This document shows positions 7,642 to 16,132 of a stretch of 23,234 bases of DNA, piece after piece (position 1 is the first letter of the stretch; each line of letters opens with the position of its first letter). The notes under the pieces were generated by a model. That model was not told the origin of the DNA, searched no databases, and saw only the letters and a list, made by a program, of their open reading frames with translations. Origin of the DNA: Natronohydrobacter sp. (GTDB lineage: Bacteria; Pseudomonadota; Alphaproteobacteria; Rhodobacterales; Rhodobacteraceae); assembly GCA_007123015.1 (NCBI GenBank), contig SKSL01000152.1:1-23234 (forward strand), written 5' to 3'. The position numbers and the translations under genes are program-made.

Positions 7642-7681
7642 GGATTTTTTCTGCACTGCAGCAAAAAAAGCTGCAGTGCAG
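7623..7681. promoter_or_regulatory. Triple PhaR operator of the phaP promoter
   Basis: Three exact CTGC-N3-GCAG sites occur at 7623-7633, 7651-7661 and 7671-7681. PhaR of Paracoccus and Rhodobacter is known to bind CTGC-N3/4-GCAG. The second and third are also arms of a 12-bp perfect inverted repeat (7651-7662 and 7670-7681) around seven A. Site starts are 28 and 20 bp apart, so the second and third are about two helical turns apart on one face. The cluster begins 7 bp beyond the phaC stop codon and runs into the phaP promoter. Confidence 0.85.
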
Positions 7682-7688
7682 CACAAGC

Positions 7689-9491
7689 CTATGACATGGC
7701 GTCATTTTTGGAACTGATGACATATGTCCCCGGGGCCTCGGCCAGTGCAGGATAGGCCGAATCGCCAGGGATACGGGCCGGGACCAACGCGCCAGACTTC
7801 GCGCGCAGCCATTCTTCCCAGCGCGGCCACCAGGAACCCTCATGGAAATCGGCGGCGGCTTTCCACTCTTCCGGTGTTCCTTCGGGGACGGGACCCGCGT
7901 AATGGCCGTATTTCTTCTTGGCCGGTGGATTGATGATCCCGGCGATATGCCCGGACTCGGACAAAAGGAATGTCTTGTCAGTGCTGCCCATTTTCGAGAT
8001 CCCCCGGAAGCTCGAACGCCAGGCCGCGATATGATCTGTTTCACACGCGATGGCGCAAACCGGGTGTTTGACATCGGCGATCATCACATCCTCACCACAG
8101 ATGTTGAAACTTGCGCCTGCGAAGCGATCCCCCTGGCACAGGCCGCGCAGATATTCCACGCACATTCGACCCGGCAAATTGGTGCCATCACCATTCCAGT
8201 AGAGCAGGTCAAAGGCGGGCGGGGCCTCGCCCATCATATAGGCGCGGATCGCAGGCCCGTAGATCAGATCATTCGAGCGCAGGAACGAGAAGGTTTTCGA
8301 CATGAAGTAACTGTCGAGATACCCCTTGTCGTTACACTCTGCCTCGATCCCGTTGACGAAATCATCTTCCAGAAAGACGCCGACTTCGCCCTGATCCGAG
8401 AAATCCGTGAGCGTGGTGAAAAAGGTCGCCGAGCGCACGGATTTGTCTTTGCGTTTGTGCATCAGCGCCAGCGTCAGCGAGAGCGTCGTCCCGGCAATGC
8501 AATATCCGATCGCATTGACCTGTTTCTGATCGGTGATCTCGCGCACGACGCGGATCGCTTCCAAATAGCCCTCTTCGACATAGGTATCCATGCCGACATC
8601 GGCGAAGCTGGCATCGGGATTGACCCAGGACACCACAAACAAGGTATAGCCCTGATCGACGATCCATTTGATCAGACTGTTCTGGGGTTTCAGATCCATC
8701 ACATAGAATTTGTTGATCCAGGGCGGGAAAATGATCAACGGCGTCCGGCGCACTTTTTCGGTTGTGGGCGTGTACTGGATCAGTTCGAACATGCGCGAGC
8801 GGAACACCACCTTGCCCGGAGTTGTCGCAAGATTCTCGCCCACTTTGAACGCATCCTTATCCGCCAGTGTGACCAGCAGATCGCCCTTGTTGATCTCTAT
8901 GTCATGCACAAGGTTCTCAAGCCCGCGGACCAGACTTTCCCCTTCGGTCTCGACTGCTTTCATCAGCGCATCAGGGTTGGTGGCCAGAAAATTCGTAGGC
9001 GCCATCATATCCACGATCTGTTGCGTGAAATAGCCCAGACGGCGTTTTTCGCGATCATCGATACTGTCGAGCGACTGGACAGCATTGGTCATCGCTTCAG
9101 TCGCCAGCAAATACTGCTGTTTGACGTAATTGAAGTAGGGATGTGTCTTCCACAGGGGATTCGAAAACCGACGATCATCCGGTGTGTGATCTTCCGGTGC
9201 CGCGATCTTGCCGCTGCGCAGCACTTGCTGGGCTTCGATTGCGTGCTTGAGCGACTTGCCCCAATAGTCGAGTTGCTGCTCCAGCGCTTTCGACGGGTTC
9301 TTGGCCATTTCGGTCCAATAGGCCGTTACCGCATGTAGAAACAGGTCCGAATCAGGGGCTTGCAGGCTGGCACGCGGGGGCGAGCGATGAGCGAGCGCAT
9401 CTGTAAGGCGGTGCGTCAACTCCTCCACCCGTGCCATATTTGCCTTCATCCGTTCGACTTTTTGGTCGTCGTCATATTCCGAAGTTGTCAT
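7689..9491 (-). CDS. phaC: Class I poly(3-hydroxyalkanoate) synthase
   Basis: This 600-aa class I PHA synthase polymerises (R)-3-hydroxybutyryl-CoA into PHB at the granule surface. The lipase-like box GYCIAG places the nucleophile at Cys331; Asp486 (ACETDHIAAW) and His515 (SESGHIAGIINPP) complete the triad, with spacing like that of the Cupriavidus enzyme. The N-terminal third is the usual variable region with the conserved PHPYFNYVKQQYLL-like stretch. The ATG at 9491 (MTTSEYDDDQ) has a GGGGGA ribosome binding site; the frame to 9521 adds ten residues unlike the family. It is divergent from phaZ and upstream of phaP. A forward 498-aa open frame inside it (7842-9338) is a shadow. Confidence 0.96.
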   Translation of the reverse strand: MTTSEYDDDQKVERMKANMARVEELTHRLTDALAHRSPPRASLQAPDSDLFLHAVTAYWTEMAKNPSKALEQQLDYWGKSLKHAIEAQQVLRSGKIAAPEDHTPDDRRFSNPLWKTHPYFNYVKQQYLLATEAMTNAVQSLDSIDDREKRRLGYFTQQIVDMMAPTNFLATNPDALMKAVETEGESLVRGLENLVHDIEINKGDLLVTLADKDAFKVGENLATTPGKVVFRSRMFELIQYTPTTEKVRRTPLIIFPPWINKFYVMDLKPQNSLIKWIVDQGYTLFVVSWVNPDASFADVGMDTYVEEGYLEAIRVVREITDQKQVNAIGYCIAGTTLSLTLALMHKRKDKSVRSATFFTTLTDFSDQGEVGVFLEDDFVNGIEAECNDKGYLDSYFMSKTFSFLRSNDLIYGPAIRAYMMGEAPPAFDLLYWNGDGTNLPGRMCVEYLRGLCQGDRFAGASFNICGEDVMIADVKHPVCAIACETDHIAAWRSSFRGISKMGSTDKTFLLSESGHIAGIINPPAKKKYGHYAGPVPEGTPEEWKAAADFHEGSWWPRWEEWLRAKSGALVPARIPGDSAYPALAEAPGTYVISSKNDAMS

Positions 9492-9603
9492 GTTAAGAAT
9501 TCCCCCGTATCCTTCGCACATGCAGCAAAGACCGCGAGAGTGATCTTAACTGTGCATAAAGGCGAATAAAAGCGGCGAATCCGGAAAGATTCTGTCGCGC
9601 AAC

Positions 9604-10896
9604 ATGGGGACAGACATGAAGGGTATGGCGACCTACGACCTGATGGAGTCGATTCGCAACACGAATGAATGGATGGGGGCCTCTGCGCGCGCCTTTGCGT
9701 CCTACCCGGTCTGGGGCATGGCCCCGAACCCGATGTTCAAGGTGATGTCTGCATGGGGCCGTGTCACCGAACGCAGTTTTGCGCGCATGGTCATCAAGCC
9801 GGATTGGGGCATCACCTCGATTCTGGCCGAAGATGGTCGCGATCACATTGTCGAGGAAGTGGTCGAGATCGAGCGCCCGTTTGGGGATTTGTTGCGCTTC
9901 AAAGTGCAGGGGCGGCCAGAAAAAGCGCGCCGTGTGCTGGTCTGCGCACCCATGTCCGGCCATTACTCAACGCTTTTGCGGTCAACGATTTCCAGCCTGC
10001 TGCCTGATTGCGAAGTCTGGGTGACAGATTGGCACAATGCGCGCGATATCCCGGTGTCGGAAGGCAAATTCGACATTGAAGACTATACGCTGTACCTGAC
10101 GGATTTCATGCGCCATCTGGGCCCGGACACGCATGTCATCGCAGTGTGTCAGCCGGTGCCGCTGGCGCTGGCGGCGACCGCCTATCTGGCCGAGCTTGAC
10201 CCAGAAGCACAGCCCCGGACGCTGACCTTGATCGGCGGGCCGATTGACCCTGACGCCGCCCCGACCGAAGTGACGGATTTCGGCCGCCGTGTCACGATGG
10301 GGCAGCTCGAACACCTGGCTATCCAGCGTGTGGGCTTCAAATACAAGGGGGTCGGGCGGTTGGTCTATCCGGGCCTGTTGCAGCTTGGCGGCTTCATCTC
10401 AATGAACATGGAACGCCATGCGCAGGCCTTCGTCGACAAGATCACCTCGGAAGCCCAGGGCACAGGTGGCGAGCGCGACAAGCATAACCGCTTCTATGAC
10501 GAATATCTGTCGGTCATGGACATGACCGCGGAATTCTATCTGTCCACAGTCGAGCGCATCTTCAAGAAGCGCGAGATCATCAACAATACTTTCGCTGTGA
10601 ATGGCCATCGGATCGACTTTTCCAAAGTGACCAAAGTGGCTGTGAAAATCGTGGAAGGCGAGAAGGATGATATCAGCGCCCCCGGCCAGTGTCTCGCCGC
10701 GCTTGACCTTCTGACCGGCCTGTCGGACGCTCAGAAAGCCAGCCATCTGGAACCGGGCGCAGGCCATTACGGCATTTTTGCCGGGAAATCCTGGCGCAAC
10801 AATATTCGGCCCCTGGTCATGGAATTCATGGACAGCCACTCTGGCGGTGGCGGGCAGGGTGCGACCATGCTGAAAGTAGCCGCCTCGAACGGCTAA
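9604..10896 (+). CDS. phaZ: Intracellular PHB depolymerase
   Basis: This 430-aa intracellular depolymerase mobilises native PHB granules. Unlike serine lipases the nucleophile is cysteine: VCQPVPLALA puts Cys at residue 182, with Asp355 (EGEKDD) and His388 (GAGHYGIF), matching the Cys-Asp-His arrangement of the Cupriavidus PhaZa1 family almost position for position. It is divergent from phaC across a 112-bp gap in which I see no complete PhaR site. The start is uncertain: ATG codons at 9604, 9616 and 9625 are all in frame. The one at 9616 has GGGGA six bases upstream, while 9604 keeps catalytic numbering closest to the family. A bidirectional terminator follows. Confidence 0.94.
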   Translation: MGTDMKGMATYDLMESIRNTNEWMGASARAFASYPVWGMAPNPMFKVMSAWGRVTERSFARMVIKPDWGITSILAEDGRDHIVEEVVEIERPFGDLLRFKVQGRPEKARRVLVCAPMSGHYSTLLRSTISSLLPDCEVWVTDWHNARDIPVSEGKFDIEDYTLYLTDFMRHLGPDTHVIAVCQPVPLALAATAYLAELDPEAQPRTLTLIGGPIDPDAAPTEVTDFGRRVTMGQLEHLAIQRVGFKYKGVGRLVYPGLLQLGGFISMNMERHAQAFVDKITSEAQGTGGERDKHNRFYDEYLSVMDMTAEFYLSTVERIFKKREIINNTFAVNGHRIDFSKVTKVAVKIVEGEKDDISAPGQCLAALDLLTGLSDAQKASHLEPGAGHYGIFAGKSWRNNIRPLVMEFMDSHSGGGGQGATMLKVAASNG

Positions 10897-10943
10897 AGGC
10901 CTGGGATTGCAGGTGTTGGTCTGATCCGGCCTGCAAAGGCATG

Positions 10944-10973
10944 AAAAAGGGGCGCACGGGCGCCCCTTTTTTT
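10944..10973. terminator. Bidirectional intrinsic terminator between phaZ and gabD
   Basis: GGGGCGC (10949-10955), loop ACGG and GCGCCCC (10960-10966) form a GC-rich stem. Seven T follow on the plus strand, and five A precede it, giving a T run on the minus strand. It lies between the convergent phaZ and gabD stop codons and can serve both. Confidence 0.92.
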
Positions 10974-10988
10974 CGTGGTGCGCGTCGA

Positions 10989-12467
10989 TCAAACGCTCAG
11001 GCAGACATATTTCATTTCGAGGTAATCCTCTGTCCCATGTAAGGACCCTTCACGCCCCAGGCCCGATTGCTTGATGCCCCCGAACGGCGCGACCTCGGTG
11101 GAAATGATCCCGGTATTCACCCCGACAATGCCATATTCCAGCGCTTCCTGCACCCGCGTGATGCGTCCAATGTCGCGCGCATAGAAATAGGCCGCCAGCC
11201 CGAAGATCGTGTCATTGGCCATCGCAATGACGTCATCCTCGGTCTCGAACCGAAAGAGCGGCGCCAAGGGGCCAAAGGTCTCTTCAGTGGCCACTTTCAT
11301 CTCTTGCGTCACGTCCGTCACGATGGTCGGTTCGAAAAAGCTGCCCCCATTGCCATGCTTGCGCCCGCCCGTCAGCAGTTTGCCACCTTTGGAGAGCACG
11401 TCCGCGATATGATCTTCGACCTTCTCCACGGCATCCGTGTTGATCAGCGGACCCAGATCAGTCCCTTCAGAGAACCCGTCGCCAACCTTCATCTTTTCGA
11501 CCGCAGCTTTCAGCTTTTCGGCAAAGGCATCATAGACGCCCGCTTGCACGTAAATGCGGTTGGCACAGACGCAGGTCTGCCCATTATTGCGATATTTCGA
11601 CATCATGGCGCCAGCGACCGCCGCATCCAGATCGGCGTCGTCAAACACGATAAACGGCGCATTACCCCCTAATTCCATTGAACATTTCATCACCTGATCA
11701 GCGGCTTGACGCAGCAGGATCCGGCCCACTTCGGTACTGCCCGTGAATGTCAGTTTTCGAACAATCGGGTTTTCACAGAACTCCTTGCCGATATCCGAGG
11801 CCCGGCTGGACGTCAGGACCGACAGAAGCCCTTTCGGCACGCCTGCGCGTTCTGCCAGAACAGCCATTGCCAGCGCCGAGAGCGGGGTTTCCGCAGCCGG
11901 ACGGGCTACGAAGCCGCAGCCGACAGCCAGCGCCGGCGCCACTTTGCGCGCGATCATCGCATTGGGGAAATTCCACGGCGTGATCGAGGCCGCAACCCCG
12001 ATGGGTTGCCGCAAGACCGAAATGCGCTTGTCGGGCTGATGGCCGGGGATGATTTCGCCATAGACGCGCTTGGCTTCTTCAGCGAACCACTCGACGAATG
12101 ACGCCCCATAGGCGATTTCGCCGCGCGCTTCGGCGAGCGGTTTGCCCATTTCCGCGGTCAGGATGATGGCAAGGTCTTCCTGATTGGCCATCATCAGGTC
12201 ATACCAGCGCCGCAGAATCGCTGCGCGCTCCTTGCCCGTTCGGGCGGCCCATGGGTGGCGCGCGGCCTCGGCTGCGGCGATGGCGCGGGCGGTCTCGGCG
12301 CGGGTGACATCGGCGACATGCGCAATGACATCGCCGCGCGCCGGGTTCAGCACTTCGAATGTCGCGCCGTCATCTGCGTCAACCCATTCCCCGGCAACCA
12401 AGGCCCGTGTCTCCAGCAACGACGGGTCGCTCAGCATGGATTTGAGGTCAGTGGTCTGGTCCAGCAT
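10989..12467 (-). CDS. gabD: Succinate-semialdehyde dehydrogenase
   Basis: This 492-aa aldehyde dehydrogenase of the GabD type oxidises succinate semialdehyde to succinate with NAD(P)+. Visible motifs are the Rossmann start TPWNFPNAMIARK, FTGSTEVG, the glutamate in MELGGNAPF, and the catalytic GQTCVCANR with Cys299 and a second cysteine at 301. The FVEWFAEEAKRVYGE segment and the ending SGLGREGSLHGTEDYLEMKY are characteristic of GabD. GGAGG lies about 7 nt upstream of the ATG at 12467, favouring it over the frame start at 12494. It does not belong to the Puu-like operon but could complete the route GABA to succinate. Glutarate-semialdehyde dehydrogenase activity is an alternative within the family. 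Confidence 0.9.
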   Translation of the reverse strand: MLDQTTDLKSMLSDPSLLETRALVAGEWVDADDGATFEVLNPARGDVIAHVADVTRAETARAIAAAEAARHPWAARTGKERAAILRRWYDLMMANQEDLAIILTAEMGKPLAEARGEIAYGASFVEWFAEEAKRVYGEIIPGHQPDKRISVLRQPIGVAASITPWNFPNAMIARKVAPALAVGCGFVARPAAETPLSALAMAVLAERAGVPKGLLSVLTSSRASDIGKEFCENPIVRKLTFTGSTEVGRILLRQAADQVMKCSMELGGNAPFIVFDDADLDAAVAGAMMSKYRNNGQTCVCANRIYVQAGVYDAFAEKLKAAVEKMKVGDGFSEGTDLGPLINTDAVEKVEDHIADVLSKGGKLLTGGRKHGNGGSFFEPTIVTDVTQEMKVATEETFGPLAPLFRFETEDDVIAMANDTIFGLAAYFYARDIGRITRVQEALEYGIVGVNTGIISTEVAPFGGIKQSGLGREGSLHGTEDYLEMKYVCLSV

Positions 12468-12656
12468 CTTGGTCCTCCCAAAATTCGGTTTCAACGTGCA
12501 GGCGACAGCAGCCGCAGGCTCAGTGGCCGCCCGCTATTTATGCATAGCTAATTCCTCTGATCAGTAATGTCACGCGGCAGGGACCAAAGCGTCGAAAGAA
12601 AGCCTTTACGGTTCTGCGCTATTCTGCACATGCGACCAGTTACAGGAGAGCGCGGG

Positions 12657-14126
12657 ATGTGCGCGAAAGACCTCGGGGTGGCAGACAAAGCCGATACGGA
12701 GCGCTTCTATTCGGATTTGGTACTGCAGCACAGTTTGGATGCGGTGATCATCTCGGATCCGCAGCAGATGACGCTTTGGGTCAATCCGGCTTTGACCGCG
12801 CAGACGGGCTATGCGCTCGCAGATCTGCTGGGAAAGGACGCCGGACCCATCCTGCAAGGCCCGGGAACAGACAAGCATGCTGCTGCCAGCGTCAGCATCG
12901 CCTGTACTCAGCGCCGCGAAATCCGGGTTGACATGCTGCTGCATACGAAGTCGGGACAAGAGCTTTGGGTCGATCTGCGCGTAACCCCGGTCTTTGATCC
13001 GTCCGGACGGCACACGCATTTCATCTCGACGATGCGCGACATCACGGAACGCAAGAAGCTGGAAGAGCAGAACGAGGAGATGCGTCACGCTGAATCCTTG
13101 CGACAAGCAGAACGGCAGCTTCTCGCGCTGACCAGCGAATGGCTGTATTCGTCCAAGTCAGTCGCCGAATTGCTTATGGTGATCCAGCGCGCGATGCATA
13201 CGCTCATTCCGGAAGCCGACGGCGCGCTCTACATCTACAATGACGCGCGGACTCTGCTGGAACTTGCGACCAGCTGGGGATGCGCGCCCAATTTTGCCGG
13301 TCATATCCTGCCCGATGAATGCTGGGCGCTGCGCCGGGGCCGAGCCTATGCCTATGGGCAGAAACCGATCCAGTTCACCTGCGATCATGTCGACAAGGTG
13401 GGAACGCCCTATTTCTGCCTGCCCATCATTGCCCATGGGGAAACCATCGGCTTGATGCATATTGTCTTCGATGGTTTTGAAGAGGGCGGGGTGATGCGGC
13501 ATATGCGCGACGAAGTGCTGCGTAACCGCTGGGAAATCTCGTTGATTTGTGCCGAACAGATCAGCCTGGCCGTGGCCAATGTGCGCCTGCGTCAGGAATT
13601 GCATGAGAAATCGATGCGTGATCCTCTGACAGGACTGTGGAATCGGCGCTGGTTCATGGAGACGGCCGAGCGCGAAATCGCACGCGCCTTGCGCGCCGAT
13701 TTACCGCTCGCCCTCATTGCTGTCGATGTCGACCATTTCAAATCCTTCAACGATCAGTTCGGGCATGATGCCGGAGATCAGGTTCTTACGGAACTCGGTC
13801 GAGTGATGCAGCGCATTTCAGACGATGAAGCGCATCCCTGCCGCATCGGCGGGGAAGAGTTCAATCTGTTATGCCCGGGCCATGATCATCATGCGGCACG
13901 CGACTTGGCCGAAAGGATGCGCGAAGCTGTTGGCAGGGTTGCGCTTGCCGTAAATGGCCAAAGCCTGCCCAGAATAACCATTTCGGCCGGGTTCGCGCTG
14001 CTGCAACGCGATGGCCAGACTGTGCTGGAGCTGATGAACGCAGCCGACCGTGCGCTGTATCAAGCGAAGGCACAGGGGCGCGACCGGGTCATCGGAAGCG
14101 AACCTGCTTCGCCATCAACTGCTTGA
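12657..14126 (+). CDS. PAS-GAF-GGDEF diguanylate cyclase
   Basis: This 489-aa soluble sensor-cyclase is predicted to make cyclic di-GMP. A PAS domain spans about residues 15-125 and ends in MRDITERKKLEEQ, which begins a short helical linker. A GAF domain follows (about 155-310) with the DECWALRRGRAYA and FTCDHV motifs common in GGDEF-linked GAFs. The cyclase domain starts at MRDPLTGLWNRRWF (about 320) and has an intact GGEEF at 398-402. The usual inhibitory RxxD site five residues ahead of GGEEF is not present; the nearest RISD is three residues too far upstream. No EAL domain and no membrane segments are seen. The ATG at 12657 has AGGAG 8 nt upstream, unlike the longer start at 12567. It is divergent from gabD. 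Confidence 0.92.
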   Translation: MCAKDLGVADKADTERFYSDLVLQHSLDAVIISDPQQMTLWVNPALTAQTGYALADLLGKDAGPILQGPGTDKHAAASVSIACTQRREIRVDMLLHTKSGQELWVDLRVTPVFDPSGRHTHFISTMRDITERKKLEEQNEEMRHAESLRQAERQLLALTSEWLYSSKSVAELLMVIQRAMHTLIPEADGALYIYNDARTLLELATSWGCAPNFAGHILPDECWALRRGRAYAYGQKPIQFTCDHVDKVGTPYFCLPIIAHGETIGLMHIVFDGFEEGGVMRHMRDEVLRNRWEISLICAEQISLAVANVRLRQELHEKSMRDPLTGLWNRRWFMETAEREIARALRADLPLALIAVDVDHFKSFNDQFGHDAGDQVLTELGRVMQRISDDEAHPCRIGGEEFNLLCPGHDHHAARDLAERMREAVGRVALAVNGQSLPRITISAGFALLQRDGQTVLELMNAADRALYQAKAQGRDRVIGSEPASPSTA

Positions 14127-14646
14127 TCCCTGCGGCCGTTACGACGGCAAAAGCGGCCATGAGCCGGGCTGGCGTCGTAGGTGACTTATCCATGCGGGGC
14201 GATGGAACTGTCAGGCGGATTATTCATGGCCCCCAAAGTCAGCGCAGCCTCGAATACGCCTGACGTCACCCAGCCCGCGCTTTCCCCTTGCGATCATATC
14301 AGAAAAAGGTGCCGTGCTTGACGAGGGGCCTATGCGTAGCCAGCTACTCGCGCGCAGCCTGATTGCTCATGAGTTGCGCAACGCGGCCAGGCGGCTGTAG
14401 TGAGGCGCAGCGGGTGCGCTCATGAAATTGACTCTTTGAGAGTTTCTCTCTTAATAAGCGAAGCGTGGTCTTTATCATTGGCGCGTGGTCATCATCCGAC
14501 TGGGTCTGTATGCCTCTATGACGAGAAAGAGGAGCGCTTTGGTGCAGCAGGCAGGAAGCAACTGAGCCTATTGCGGGCCATTGAACACAAGACAGAAAAG
14601 TCCTTATGCGCCGCCAAGCGATAAGGATCCCAGATAGGAGAGCCAG
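14127..14646. other. 520-nt non-coding region between the diguanylate cyclase and mgtE
   Basis: No open frame here has a credible ribosome binding site or recognisable protein sequence. The left part holds the nested inverted-repeat element described separately (14165-14277). The right part contains a 10-bp palindrome GTTGCGCAAC (14373-14382), a GAGAG/CTCTC hairpin near 14438-14450 and presumably the mgtE promoter. No intrinsic terminator for the cyclase gene is visible. Confidence 0.6.
14165..14277. ncRNA. Nested inverted-repeat element, candidate structured RNA upstream of mgtE
   Basis: A contiguous 21-nt right side (14257-14277) pairs completely with three left segments: GTCAGGCG (14210-14217), GGTGAC (14180-14185) and CGGGCTG (14165-14171). 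These segments are separated by an 8-nt bulge and a 24-nt insert. The insert forms its own hairpin TCCAT/ATGGA (14189-14193 with 14202-14206). That hairpin's loop has GGGGC (14196-14200), complementary to GCCCC (14229-14233) in the inner loop, which allows a pseudoknot. I recognise no known family, and the strand is unknown. It starts 38 nt after the cyclase stop and ends 369 nt before mgtE, so it could be a 3'-UTR structure, an independent RNA or a leader element. Confidence 0.4.
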
Positions 14647-16050
14647 ATGCCGATCCAATCCACGCGCTCTGACGCTCTGCAAGAAAATGCGAATGAGCGT
14701 GCGGCCTTCGACGCGGGGTTCATTGCTGTCGAGATCACGCGCCTGCTGCGCGATGATCAATCCGCAGCTGTAAAAGACTTTTTGGAAAGTCAGGAACTTG
14801 CGGATGTTGCTGCGCTGATCGAAGAGCTTGACGAAGATGATGATCTGGCTGTTCTTCGGATGTTGCCGCTGCATGATCAGGCCGAGTTGCTGGGCTATCT
14901 GCGCGCGCGTGCGCAAGTCGATCTCGCCACCCGCATTCCGCGTCGTGAACTGGTCACATTGATGACCGCAATGAGCCACGATGAACGCGCGGATCTGTTC
15001 AAGCAACTTGATGAGGAAGCGCAGGAAGCGATTTTGCCCGCGCTGTCCAAAGCAGAACGCGAAGACCTGCGGCGTCTGGCAGCTTATGAAGAATGGACTG
15101 TCGGGTCAGTGATGACCTCGGATTATGCGACGCTCAAGGCCGAGATGACCTCGACCGAAGCCATCGAGGCGCTTCGTGCGCAGGCGATCGAGGCCGAGAC
15201 GATTTACTATGCCTATATCATCGACGAAGCCCGCAAGCTGATCGGCGTGGTCAGTCTGCGCGACCTTTTGACGGCGCGTCCACGCCAACAGATTGCCCAG
15301 ATCATGGATACGGAACCCGTATGGGTGCGTGCTGACGAAGAGCAGGAAGAAGCCGCGCGGCTTGTTGCACGCTATGATCTGCTGGCGCTTCCAGTGCTGG
15401 ACAATAATGACCGTCTGGTCGGGATCGTCACAGCCGATGATGCGATGGATGTGACCGAAGAAGAAACGACCGAAGACTTCTACAAAGGCGCGATCGTGCA
15501 ACCGTTAGAGTTGTCCGTTGCAGATGCCACAATCAGCATGCTCTACCGCGCGCGCATTTTCTGGCTTGTGCTTCTGGTCTTCGGCAATATCTTCTCCGGG
15601 GCCGGGATCGCGCATTTTGAGGATACGATCGCGGCGCATCTTTCGCTGCTCTTCTTTCTGCCGCTCCTGATCGCATCAGGTGGCAATGCCGGAACACAAT
15701 CGGCCACGTTGATGGTGCGCGCCTTGGCGACCGGTGATGTCCGACCGGCGGATTTCGGGCGCTTGCTGTCGCGTGAAGTGCTCATCGCGCTGGCCCTTGG
15801 TTTGACCATGGCCTTGGCGGTTTCGACCATAGGGGTCTGGCGCGGCGGGCCCGATATCGCAATTGTTGTCGCCCTGGCGATGATCTCCATCGTGCTGATG
15901 GGGGCGCTGATCGGCATGTGCTTGCCGTTCATCTTCGCAAAATTTGACCGTGACCCGGCGGCGGCTTCAGGTCCGCTTGTGACTTCGATCGCGGATGTGC
16001 TCGGTGTCTTGATCTATTTCACGATTGCCGCGCGTCTGCTGAGCCTTTAG
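14647..16050 (+). CDS. mgtE: Magnesium transporter MgtE
   Basis: This 467-aa channel-like Mg2+ transporter works in the inner membrane. Order of parts: a cytoplasmic acidic N domain (about residues 1-135, with LIEELDEDDDLAVL and MSHDERADLFKQL), a CBS pair (about 140-260, for example VGSVMTSDYATL and PVLDNNDRLVGIVTADDAMD), then the transmembrane domain from about residue 285 with roughly five helices. The GGNAGTQSAT motif starts at residue 345, and the pore aspartate corresponds to Asp450 in TSIADVLG. In the family the N and CBS domains gate the pore by binding Mg2+. AGGAG lies 6 nt before the ATG. It is followed after 82 nt by pheS on the same strand. Confidence 0.95.
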   Translation: MPIQSTRSDALQENANERAAFDAGFIAVEITRLLRDDQSAAVKDFLESQELADVAALIEELDEDDDLAVLRMLPLHDQAELLGYLRARAQVDLATRIPRRELVTLMTAMSHDERADLFKQLDEEAQEAILPALSKAEREDLRRLAAYEEWTVGSVMTSDYATLKAEMTSTEAIEALRAQAIEAETIYYAYIIDEARKLIGVVSLRDLLTARPRQQIAQIMDTEPVWVRADEEQEEAARLVARYDLLALPVLDNNDRLVGIVTADDAMDVTEEETTEDFYKGAIVQPLELSVADATISMLYRARIFWLVLLVFGNIFSGAGIAHFEDTIAAHLSLLFFLPLLIASGGNAGTQSATLMVRALATGDVRPADFGRLLSREVLIALALGLTMALAVSTIGVWRGGPDIAIVVALAMISIVLMGALIGMCLPFIFAKFDRDPAAASGPLVTSIADVLGVLIYFTIAARLLSL

Positions 16051-16132
16051 GCGCGGGCGCTTGCAATCACTGGGGCGAGCGGCTACCTCGCGCAGCAGAT
16101 CTTGGCGCCCGACAGCCGGGCAGGAGGCGAGT

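Noticed and set aside
7651..7681. Intrinsic terminator after phaC
   Set aside because: The hairpin is real, but on the phaC (minus) strand it is followed by A residues and not T; the arms are two PhaR operators.
7842..9338. 498-aa plus-strand open frame
   Set aside because: It is antisense to phaC, whose catalytic triad is intact; composition is His/Ile/Arg-rich without any recognisable motif.
14089..14193. 34-codon minus-strand frame starting MDKSPTTPARL
   Set aside because: It overlaps the end of the cyclase gene and the nested inverted-repeat element, has no clear ribosome binding site and matches nothing known to me.
14165..14277. M-box (Mg2+) or GEMM (c-di-GMP) riboswitch
   Set aside because: The GTAGGTGA stretch recalls the M-box start, but the other conserved M-box blocks are missing, and no GEMM core sequence is present.
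14400..14624. 74-aa plus-strand frame before mgtE
   Set aside because: It has a GTG start without a ribosome binding site and a low-complexity mix of residues unlike any family.
14344..15006. 220-aa minus-strand frame spanning the mgtE start
   Set aside because: Half is antisense to the conserved MgtE N domain and the rest has no family features or ribosome binding site.
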